A stretch of DNA of 5,663 nucleotides from Lachnospiraceae bacterium (lineage in GTDB: Bacteria; Bacillota; Clostridia; Lachnospirales; Lachnospiraceae): positions 1-5,663 of the forward strand of contig DLYC01000050.1 in the NCBI GenBank assembly GCA_003447895.1, written 5' to 3'. Position 1 is the stretch's first letter, and each line of letters starts with the position of its first letter. The position numbers and the translations under genes are program-made. The notes under the pieces are model-generated. The model saw only the letters and a list, made by a program, of their open reading frames with translations, was not told where the DNA came from and did no database searches. This document shows positions 1-5,157 of the stretch, one piece after another.

Positions 1-25
1 GCTTCGTAAGTTCCTTTTTATTCAT
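1..25 (-). CDS. Start of a divergent gene, cut by the left window edge
   Basis: Reading the minus strand from base 25, an ATG opens a frame coding for MNKKELTK before the window ends. A GGAGAG sequence (minus strand, bases 33-28) sits two bases before the ATG, giving a GGAG core to start spacing of four bases. This is slightly short but usable. The lysine-rich, hydrophilic start is typical of a cytoplasmic protein N-terminus. A promoter candidate at 72-101 on the same strand would give a leader of about 40 bases, which fits. Only eight codons are visible, so no product can be named. The call rests on start codon, ribosome site and promoter being in register, and could be chance. Confidence 0.4.
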
Positions 26-71
26 AACTCTCCATTCGCAATTTGGTGGTTTTTCGTTTCAGGCAGTCACT

Positions 72-101
72 ATTTTGGCACAGAAGTTCCGCAGTTGTCA
101 A
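72..101 (-). promoter_or_regulatory. Candidate promoter for the divergent left-edge gene
   Basis: On the minus strand a perfect -35 TTGACA (bases 101-96) is followed after 18 bases by CAAAAT (77-72), which matches TATAAT at four of six positions. The TG of an extended -10 lies at 80-79. Transcription would start near base 65. The -10 is weak, so the extended TG matters. The element coincides with the inverted arms TATTTTG/CAAAATA at 71-77 and 99-105, so part of that symmetry may simply be promoter sequence. Confidence 0.35.
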
Positions 102-154
102 AATACAGCCTCCTTCCGCCGCAGTCTCCCTATTTTGTCAAAATATAGGCTCCT
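95..154. repeat. Direct repeat with 40-base spacing in the divergent promoter region
   Basis: Bases 95-114 and 135-154 match at 18 of 20 positions. They share TTGTCAAAATA exactly, followed by (C/T)AG(C/G)CTCCT. The 40-base offset is close to four helical turns, which would place the two copies on the same face of the DNA. A related half-site, TATTTTGgCA, lies at 71-80. The arrangement is compatible with a repressor or activator binding between two divergent genes, but no regulator gene is visible. Confidence 0.55.
131..145. promoter_or_regulatory. Palindromic operator-like site upstream of the NhaC-family gene
   Basis: TATTTTG-T-CAAAATA is a palindrome with seven-base perfect arms about a single central base. 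It ends 14 bases before the -35 hexamer of the plus-strand promoter, so its centre is at about -57 from the predicted start. That is a usual place for an activator or an upstream operator. It resembles the CodY consensus AATTTTCWGAAAATT at 11 of 15 positions but differs at the two bases flanking the centre, so CodY is not claimed. On the minus strand the site contains TTGACA, and it could partly be a promoter element. Confidence 0.4.
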
Positions 155-159
155 GCTAT

Positions 160-188
160 TTGACTGTAAACTGTTGATGTATTACTAT
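160..188 (+). promoter_or_regulatory. Sigma-A type promoter of the NhaC-family gene
   Basis: TTGACT (160-165) and TACTAT (183-188) are separated by exactly 17 bases and match the -35 and -10 consensus at five of six and four of six positions. Transcription would begin near base 195, leaving a leader of about 37 bases. That is too short for a known riboswitch. The ribosome site GAGGGGG (217-223) follows, eight bases before the ATG at 232. Confidence 0.75.
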
Positions 189-231
189 ACTAAAGTGTAC
201 CTTTGTAGAAACTAATGAGGGGGAAAATCAA

Positions 232-1845
232 ATGCAAAAGAAAGACTCAAAGATTTCAGTTTCTGTGATCGCCATGTTCGTAGTTGTCGCGCTCATCATT
301 GCGATGGCCTTTTTGACAAATGCGGATTCCGTTCAGCAGACAGCATGGTCACTGGTACCTCCGGTCATCGCCATCGCACTGGCCCTGATCACCAAGGAAG
401 TTTACAGCTCCCTGTTCATCGGTATCATTTCCGGTGCTCTCCTGTACTCGGGCTACAACTTCGAGGGGACTCTCACCCACATCTTCAATGACGGTGTCAT
501 CGCGGTTCTGTCCGACTCCTACAACATGGGCATCCTGGTGTTCCTGGTCATCCTGGGCATCATGGTTCAGCTGATGAACCGCACCGGCGGAAGTGCCGCA
601 TTCGGAAACTGGGCTTCCGAAAAGATCTCCAGCAGAGAGGGCGCGCAGCTCGCCACCATCGCTCTGGGCTGCCTGATCTTTATTGATGACTATTTTAACT
701 GTCTGACGGTAGGAAGCGTCATGCGCCCCGTCACAGACAAGCACAAGATCTCCCGTGCGAAGCTCGCTTACCTGATCGATGCGACCGCAGCACCTGTCTG
801 CATCATCGCGCCGATCTCCTCCTGGGCTGCGGCTGTTTCTGGTTTCGTAGAGGGCGAAAACGGCATCGCGCTTTTCATCAAGTCCATTCCTTATAACTAC
901 TACGCCCTGTTCACCATCGCCATGATGGTCCTCATGGTCATCATGAAGATTGAATACGGCCCCATGTACAGACACGAGTACAACGCTCTCAACTACGGCG
1001 ATCTCTACACCACAGAGGACCGCCCCTATGCAAACGTCGACAATTCCAAGAATAAGACAGACGGCAAGGTCATCGATATGCTCTTCCCGATCGTCTCTCT
1101 GGTCATCGGCTGCGTCATCGGCATGATCTATACAGGCGGATTCTTCGAGGGAACCAGCTTTATCGAATCCTTCGCCAATTCCGATGCTTCTGTAGGTCTG
1201 GTGCTCGGCTCCTTCTGCGCCCTGGTCCTCACAATGGCCTTCTACATGGTCCGCAAGTCTCTTGACTTCTCTTCCATCATGGAGTGCATCCCCGAGGGCT
1301 TCAAGCAGATGGTTCCCGCCATCCTGATCCTGACCTTCGCATGGTCCCTCAAAGCCATGACAGACAGCCTCGGCGCCAAGGAATTCGTCGCCTACATCAT
1401 CCAGAACAAGGCGGCAGGCTTTGCCGGACTTCTTCCCTTCATCATCTTCCTGATCGCGGTAGGCCTCTCCTTCGCAACAGGAACCAGCTGGGGAACCTTC
1501 GGTATCCTGATCCCGATCGTCGTTGCCTGCTTCCAGACAACCGACTATCAGCTGATGATCATCGCTATGTCCGCCTGCATGGCAGGCGCTGTCTGCGGCG
1601 ACCACTGCTCCCCCATCTCCGACACGACGATCATGTCGTCGGCAGGCGCGCAGTGCAACCACCTGAACCACGTTTCCACGCAGCTCCCTTACGCGATGAC
1701 ATGCGCGGCGATCTCCGCTCTGACCTACATCGTGGCAGGCCTTACAAAGAACGTCTTCCTGTCCCTGCTGGTCGGTCTGGTGATCCTGATCGCTGTTATG
1801 TATGTGCTGTCAAGAAAGGCGGCCAAGGCGAACGCACAGGCGTGA
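232..1845 (+). CDS. NhaC-family Na+/H+ antiporter
   Basis: This is a complete 537-residue polytopic inner-membrane protein of the NhaC antiporter family, expected to exchange protons for Na+ or a related solute. About 13 to 15 hydrophobic segments can be seen, for example near residues 9-29, 43-54, 99-115, 138-157, 185-204, 282-301, 319-339, 398-434, 440-455, 486-504 and 507-526. Family-typical conserved stretches are FIDDYFN (150-156), APISSW (193-198), ATGTSWGTFG (415-424) and GDHCSPISDTT (456-466). Their charged and polar residues lie within the membrane, as expected for ion binding. A hydrophilic loop (about 240-280) separates the two halves. The length is at the upper end for the family. 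The start is supported by GAGGGGG eight bases upstream and a consensus promoter. The gene is monocistronic, ending at a strong terminator. The family also includes amino-acid and malate/lactate exchangers, so the substrate is not certain. Confidence 0.9.
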   Translation: MQKKDSKISVSVIAMFVVVALIIAMAFLTNADSVQQTAWSLVPPVIAIALALITKEVYSSLFIGIISGALLYSGYNFEGTLTHIFNDGVIAVLSDSYNMGILVFLVILGIMVQLMNRTGGSAAFGNWASEKISSREGAQLATIALGCLIFIDDYFNCLTVGSVMRPVTDKHKISRAKLAYLIDATAAPVCIIAPISSWAAAVSGFVEGENGIALFIKSIPYNYYALFTIAMMVLMVIMKIEYGPMYRHEYNALNYGDLYTTEDRPYANVDNSKNKTDGKVIDMLFPIVSLVIGCVIGMIYTGGFFEGTSFIESFANSDASVGLVLGSFCALVLTMAFYMVRKSLDFSSIMECIPEGFKQMVPAILILTFAWSLKAMTDSLGAKEFVAYIIQNKAAGFAGLLPFIIFLIAVGLSFATGTSWGTFGILIPIVVACFQTTDYQLMIIAMSACMAGAVCGDHCSPISDTTIMSSAGAQCNHLNHVSTQLPYAMTCAAISALTYIVAGLTKNVFLSLLVGLVILIAVMYVLSRKAAKANAQA

Positions 1846-1881
1846 CCTGAAGGCTTTCATAAAAAATCTGAATCGCAAGAT

Positions 1882-1931
1882 AAAAAAGAGGGATGTGACT
1901 TCCGTGCGTCGGTTTTCACATCCCTTTTTTT
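1882..1931. terminator. Bidirectional rho-independent terminator
   Basis: GGGATGTGA (1890-1898) pairs perfectly with TCACATCCC (1916-1924). The loop contains a further CCG/CGG pairing (1902-1904 with 1910-1912). Seven T residues (1925-1931) follow on the plus strand, and the A-tract at 1882-1887 gives a U-tract on the minus strand. It therefore closes the antiporter gene from the left and can also stop transcription of the lipoprotein gene arriving from the right, about 120 bases beyond its stop codon. Confidence 0.9.
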
Positions 1932-2012
1932 GATTTATCATCTTTTCCTATCCGATCCGTTTCATGAGAAGTAAACTATCTCGAGTTCAGTTCCCTCCTT
2001 CGGTGTCCAGAA

Positions 2013-2030
2013 GCTGCCTTATCAGGCGGC
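2013..2030. other. Short hairpin between convergent genes
   Basis: GCTGCCT and AGGCGGC form a seven-pair stem with one G-T pair on the plus strand and a four-base loop. No T-tract follows on either strand, so it is not a standard terminator. Read from the minus strand it lies just after the stop codon of the lipoprotein gene and could protect the 3' end of that message. Confidence 0.3.
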
Positions 2031-2051
2031 CCATCAAGTTTCCGGAGCCAA

Positions 2052-3224
2052 TCAGTCAAACATATTTATTATTCTCATTGGCAGTGGTTCTATTACTTTA
2101 ATCGAGGATAGAATCTTACCGGCAACCAAACGACTATTTTCATCTTCAGCCGGGGTTGTACAGGAACACCAATACACGTAATAATCTGTCACAAACACAA
2201 CTCCACTGTGGTAATATTCTTTTCCATCATCTTTGTCTTTATATTTCCGGCCAAAATATACAGCGGGATTACCATCCACATAACCTTTTTCGTATTCCAT
2301 GTTTAATCTGAAGTTGGTATCCAGAAATTCCACAAAACACTCTCGATACAAGTCCGCTTCATCTGTGCTGTTTTCTGTGCCATCCCCCCTGTCCTCTCTT
2401 GATATCCTGCATTTAACGGAATTGCCTATCCATACAGCATCATGTGTAATCCTTGAATTAGCCGGAACTTGCAATGATAATGACTTAATTGTCACATTTT
2501 TGGTTGACTCTGATTCATCCCATTTTGTTTTAAAGGTTTCAAACAAAGTCAGCTCCTCGTTTGACCGGCGATGTATTTCCATAAAAATCACTTCACCGCG
2601 AAAAAGATCTACTGTGAGATCATACTTTTTCCCTTTCCTGAAGCGGCAGTTTATCCCATAGCCATCGCCAAATGTAGCCGTAGAATCCGGAGTTCCAAAC
2701 GCTTTTTCCACATCCTCCTCCGCGTCTCCGATACACACCCCATCCACAGATACCGAATCTGTATTTTCCTTTTCCGACCTTTCAAACGTTAATCCGCATA
2801 CAGTTCTGTTCTTTATATCGGTTTCCTTCTCTCCAATCCCGCTCTCAATCTCTGCATAAATTTTAATACTATTTCTTTCGTCTATAAGCTCGGTCTTTAA
2901 CGCATACCTTGCTCTGGGATTGTCCTCCCCTTCATTTTCAAGAATATATTCGCAGGTAAGACCACATTTTTGTATAAGCTCCTCCAACGTGATCTCTCCC
3001 AGATTCACCTGCGTCCCATTAATTATTACCTGAGGTTCCTCGCCATCGTCTTCATGTAAATCTTCATTTAGATGCTCGTTTGGCTCGGCAGAATTTGAAA
3101 CGGCCGCGTTTTCATTTCGATCTTCACTTTGGGACGTTGTCTTTTTACAAGAAACCAGTAAGACAGCTGTCAAAATCATGAACAAGAATAATAGTTTGAA
3201 ACGGTAGGATGTATAACTCTTCAT
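2052..3224 (-). CDS. Secreted lipoprotein of unknown function, two-domain
   Basis: The 390-residue product starts with a basic n-region and a hydrophobic stretch (about 11-25), then the lipobox LVSC with the lipidated cysteine at position 26. It should be anchored outside the cell membrane. An acidic, low-complexity linker (about 31-64) follows. The first domain (about 65-220) contains GVCIGDAEEDVEKAFGTPD (162-180), the I-G-x-x-x-x-x-V-x-x-x-x-G-x-P-D pattern of BamE/SmpA-like small domains. The second domain (about 244-378) ends in alternating beta-type strands and a short helix, and resembles the PsbP/Mog1-like tail of many Clostridial lipoproteins. No enzyme motif is seen. The start has GAGG eight bases upstream. 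Three sampled 60-base lines have 27, 23 and 27 G/C, against 31 to 40 in four lines from its two neighbouring genes. That suggests different ancestry. A substrate-binding or envelope-sensing role is only a guess. Confidence 0.75.
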   Translation of the reverse strand: MKSYTSYRFKLLFLFMILTAVLLVSCKKTTSQSEDRNENAAVSNSAEPNEHLNEDLHEDDGEEPQVIINGTQVNLGEITLEELIQKCGLTCEYILENEGEDNPRARYALKTELIDERNSIKIYAEIESGIGEKETDIKNRTVCGLTFERSEKENTDSVSVDGVCIGDAEEDVEKAFGTPDSTATFGDGYGINCRFRKGKKYDLTVDLFRGEVIFMEIHRRSNEELTLFETFKTKWDESESTKNVTIKSLSLQVPANSRITHDAVWIGNSVKCRISREDRGDGTENSTDEADLYRECFVEFLDTNFRLNMEYEKGYVDGNPAVYFGRKYKDKDDGKEYYHSGVVFVTDYYVYWCSCTTPAEDENSRLVAGKILSSIKVIEPLPMRIINMFD

Positions 3225-3295
3225 GATGATTTCCTCGATATGATGTGGTCAAAATAGTAAAGTGGCTATTTGCAATCCGTTTCGATGCATACTCA

Positions 3296-3339
3296 TTGGG
3301 CTATTAGCTTGCTTTTCTACGCTTTGGCACCCATGAGGA
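3296..3339 (+). repeat. Inverted copy of the 39-base repeat
   Basis: This plus-strand copy begins TTGGGCT (3296-3302) and carries CACCCAT at 3328-3334, with the same 39-base total length as the three minus-strand copies. Its right end, TGGCACCCATGAGGA (3325-3339), is a perfect 15-base inverted match to bases 3469-3483. The 25 bases between the conserved ends have diverged to near background. With the neighbouring copy at 3349-3387 it forms an inverted pair symmetric about base 3341.5. Confidence 0.6.
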
Positions 3340-3360
3340 TTTTCTTCAATGGGTGTTTTT
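3328..3360 (+). terminator. Terminator-like hairpin with no gene upstream
   Basis: CACCCAT (3328-3334) pairs with ATGGGTG (3349-3355). The stem continues as GAGG/CTTC (3335-3338 with 3344-3347) past one bulged A, leaving a five-base loop, and five T residues (3356-3360) follow directly. It has the form of a rho-independent terminator for plus-strand transcription, yet nothing coding lies upstream on that strand. On the minus strand the hairpin would sit in the leader region of the lipoprotein gene without a U-tract. Confidence 0.5.
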
Positions 3361-3512
3361 ACAAAGAATTATGCTCAATCAGCCCAAACGAGGACAGATT
3401 ATAGTTTTAAATGGGTGCCAATAGCTCTTCAAGCTGCTTCTCAGCCCAACCACGCCCCTAATGCTTTTTCCTCATGGGTGCCAGCAGTTCTTTAAGTTGC
3501 TTCTCAGCCCAA
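3349..3512 (-). repeat. Three spaced copies of a 39-base repeat, 62-63 base period
   Basis: On the minus strand TTGGGCT-N25-CACCCAT occurs at 3387-3349, 3449-3411 and 3512-3474, so successive copies are offset by 62 and 63 bases. The two right-hand copies are close relatives: over 48 bases (from 3411 and from 3474) they differ at eight positions, and all differences are transitions. The left copy keeps only the conserved ends. In one minus-strand frame the two close copies both encode GWAEKQL(K/E)ELLAP. They look like an old local duplication; no transposase or terminal duplication is visible. Confidence 0.65.
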
Positions 3513-3614
3513 CCGCACTCCAATCTTCCGAGAAATGCAGCACTAGGCCCCCTAAGCCCCCTTAGCATCCCAGTCTCCCAAGACCCGCAGCGCCGCACCA
3601 ACCACCCAACGCAC

Positions 3615-5006
3615 CTACATTTCTTCCTCTGACTCCCGCATATCACGAAGCCCTCTCCTGAACCTCCCATACAGCACCGCCGCCGTGATCACCGACGTCA
3701 CCTCCGCGAACGGAGTCGCCAGCGTGACGCCGTTAAGTCCGATCAGCATCTTGAAAATGATCATGGCCGGAATATCGACGACGCCCTTCCTCATGGTCGA
3801 CAGAATCAGGGAATACTTCCGAAGGCCCGCCGCCTGAAAGATCGTGTTGGCCATATAGGACAGCGCACATAAAGGCGCTGCAAAGGCAATAACGCGCAGG
3901 AACTGCGTTCCGAATTCCACCGAAGCCGGTTCATCGATAAAGAAAGTGATGAACTGCCTTGCGAACAGTCTGAACAGGATCGTGCAGCAGGTCGTAAAGA
4001 CCAGCGCCACAGTCCCCGTAAAGCGGATCGTCTTCTGCATCCTTTCGTACCTGCGCGCTCCGTAGTTGTAGGCGATGAGCGGCAGGACGCCCTGCGTAAG
4101 GCCCATTGTGGTATTGAAAGCGATCATGTTCACCTTTTTGGCAATGCCCATGCCGGCGACGGCCGCGCTCCCATACTCCACGACCAGCTTGTTGGCGAAG
4201 ATATTGGAGACCATGGCCAGAAATGTCTGCAGCGCGGCCGCTGTGCCGATGGAGAAGACCTCCCCCGGAATGCCCTCTTCCAGCGTGAAGTCCGCGGGCG
4301 AGAACGTGAACACAGGGTTGTCCCGGTGTCTGTACAGGAATATGGCAAAATACAGCAGCGCGCAGGTATTGGACAGGCAGGTCGCGATCGCGGCGCCGGT
4401 AACCTCCATGCCGGGCGGAAGCAGCACGAACATGAACAGCGGATCCAGAATAATATTGAGCACACCGCCCATAGACATGCCAAATCCCGCCTCCTTCGCC
4501 GCGCCGATCGAGCGCACAAGGTGCCCGCAGAGCGCGTTTCCGAGCGTCGGAATGGCGCCTACGACCATCGTCCAGAACATATAGTCATGGACATAAGGAT
4601 AGGAATCCGCATTTCCCCCGATCATGGGGATCAGCACAGGGCGCGAGAAAAAGACGACAATGCCGTAGATAATTGCCGCGGCCAGGCCGCCGTAAAGGCT
4701 GAAAGAAAAAACCTTCCTTGCCCTCTCCGTGTCTCCCCGGCCAAGTGCCCTCGAAATGGCACTGGCTCCGCCGATTCCGAAGAGATTGGCGAGTGCCATA
4801 ATGATGATATAGATGGGAAGCCCCACAGAGAGCGCCGCCATCATAGCCGGATTTCCCGTTCTTCCCACATACCACGCGTCTGCGAAATTGTAGATGATAT
4901 TGATGAGCTGCGTGATGATCGTGGGGACCGCCATAGTAAACACGGCCTGCGCGATCGGGGCCTCCTCAAAGATCCATGTTCGGTTGTTTCCGCTGTCTTT
5001 ACTCAT
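3615..5006 (-). CDS. MATE-family (MepA-like) multidrug/cation antiporter
   Basis: This complete 463-residue membrane protein has about 12 hydrophobic segments in two homologous halves, as in MATE exporters, which expel cationic drugs or metabolites in exchange for Na+ or H+. The first half opens with AVPTIITQLINIIYNFADAW (26-45) and carries LGRGDTERA (88-96) in the first cytoplasmic loop and LNIILDPLFMF (183-193). The second half has QGVLPLIAYNYGARRYER (305-322) and NTIFQAAG (387-394). These are characteristic of the bacterial MepA-like branch. The length is normal. The ATG is preceded by AGGGA five bases upstream, and an in-frame stop lies further upstream with no other start between, which fixes the start. 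It follows an ABC exporter on the same strand after 151 bases, so the two may share a transcript. The substrate cannot be read from sequence. Confidence 0.92.
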   Translation of the reverse strand: MSKDSGNNRTWIFEEAPIAQAVFTMAVPTIITQLINIIYNFADAWYVGRTGNPAMMAALSVGLPIYIIIMALANLFGIGGASAISRALGRGDTERARKVFSFSLYGGLAAAIIYGIVVFFSRPVLIPMIGGNADSYPYVHDYMFWTMVVGAIPTLGNALCGHLVRSIGAAKEAGFGMSMGGVLNIILDPLFMFVLLPPGMEVTGAAIATCLSNTCALLYFAIFLYRHRDNPVFTFSPADFTLEEGIPGEVFSIGTAAALQTFLAMVSNIFANKLVVEYGSAAVAGMGIAKKVNMIAFNTTMGLTQGVLPLIAYNYGARRYERMQKTIRFTGTVALVFTTCCTILFRLFARQFITFFIDEPASVEFGTQFLRVIAFAAPLCALSYMANTIFQAAGLRKYSLILSTMRKGVVDIPAMIIFKMLIGLNGVTLATPFAEVTSVITAAVLYGRFRRGLRDMRESEEEM

Positions 5007-5076
5007 TTCTTTCCCTGTTTCTCTTCCAAGTCCTCCGGCACTTCAAAACTCACTGTGTAAAATCATGCGGCTCATT

Positions 5077-5152
5077 GCCCCGCCTCACGGTGCTCTGTAC
5101 GTACTCCATAGGACTCCACGTAAACCGTCGCCCCGCTTTACGGGCTCCGTGC
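5077..5152. repeat. Diverged direct repeat between the ABC and MATE genes
   Basis: Bases 5077-5100 and 5130-5152 are 19-match copies of a unit beginning GCCCCGC and ending CTC(T/C)GT(A/G)C. They differ by four transitions and one indel. Between and around them lie pairing segments: ACGGT/ACCGT (5087-5091 with 5124-5128), TACGT/ACGTA (5098-5102 with 5118-5122) and the palindrome GTACGTAC (5097-5104). The intercistronic RNA could therefore fold. No U-tract follows, so termination is not evident. Confidence 0.5.
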
Positions 5153-5157
5153 CGCCC

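Larger units (their letters stand above)
3225..3614. other. Gene-free structured intergenic region
   Basis: No convincing gene lies in these 390 bases. The left part (3225-3290) should carry the promoter and ribosome site of the lipoprotein gene, but I find no good -35/-10 pair. Bases 3296-3512 hold four copies of the TTGGGCT-N25-CACCCAT frame and a terminator-like hairpin. Bases 3513-3614 are C-rich on the plus strand and include a small perfect hairpin, CTAAG-CCCC-CTTAG (3552-3565). No U-tract terminator for the upstream MATE gene is seen. Confidence 0.6.

Noticed and set aside
131..145. CodY box
   Set aside because: Only 11 of 15 positions fit, and the two bases next to the centre, G and C, are swapped relative to the consensus.
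195..231. Riboswitch in the antiporter leader
   Set aside because: The predicted leader is about 37 bases, too short, with no stable fold.
349..1671. Long open frame on the minus strand, 440 codons
   Set aside because: It lies wholly opposite the antiporter gene; its product is Asp/Gly/His-rich without family motifs, as expected from the antisense of a GC-rich membrane protein gene.
1284..1850. Plus-strand open frame overlapping the 3' part of the antiporter gene
   Set aside because: Arg/Pro-rich product in a shifted frame of a well-supported gene, with no ribosome site.
3398..3403. Perfect TATAAT on the minus strand, possible -10 for the lipoprotein gene
   Set aside because: No acceptable -35 at 15 to 19 bases and no extended TG; the only TTGGCA is 12 bases away. 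It would also imply a leader of about 165 bases.
3308..3424. Plus-strand open stretch of 38 codons reading ...FGTHEDFLQWVFLQR...
   Set aside because: Protein-like by eye but no start codon or ribosome site near its left end, and it runs through the hairpin and repeats.
3349..3536. CRISPR-like array
   Set aside because: The 62-63 base period has only three copies; one retains only its ends, one more is inverted, and there are no cas genes. Repeat and spacer lengths do not fit.
3458..3670. Minus-strand 70-codon frame running from inside the MATE 3' end through one repeat copy
   Set aside because: It overlaps the MATE coding end by 56 bases, has no good ribosome site, and its first 50 residues are Gly/Arg/Cys-rich without family resemblance. 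Only the repeat-encoded tail is of interest, and it is reported as a repeat.
4326..5060. Plus-strand open frame opposite the MATE gene
   Set aside because: Arg/His-rich antisense product, no recognisable domain, no ribosome site; the MATE reading is clear.
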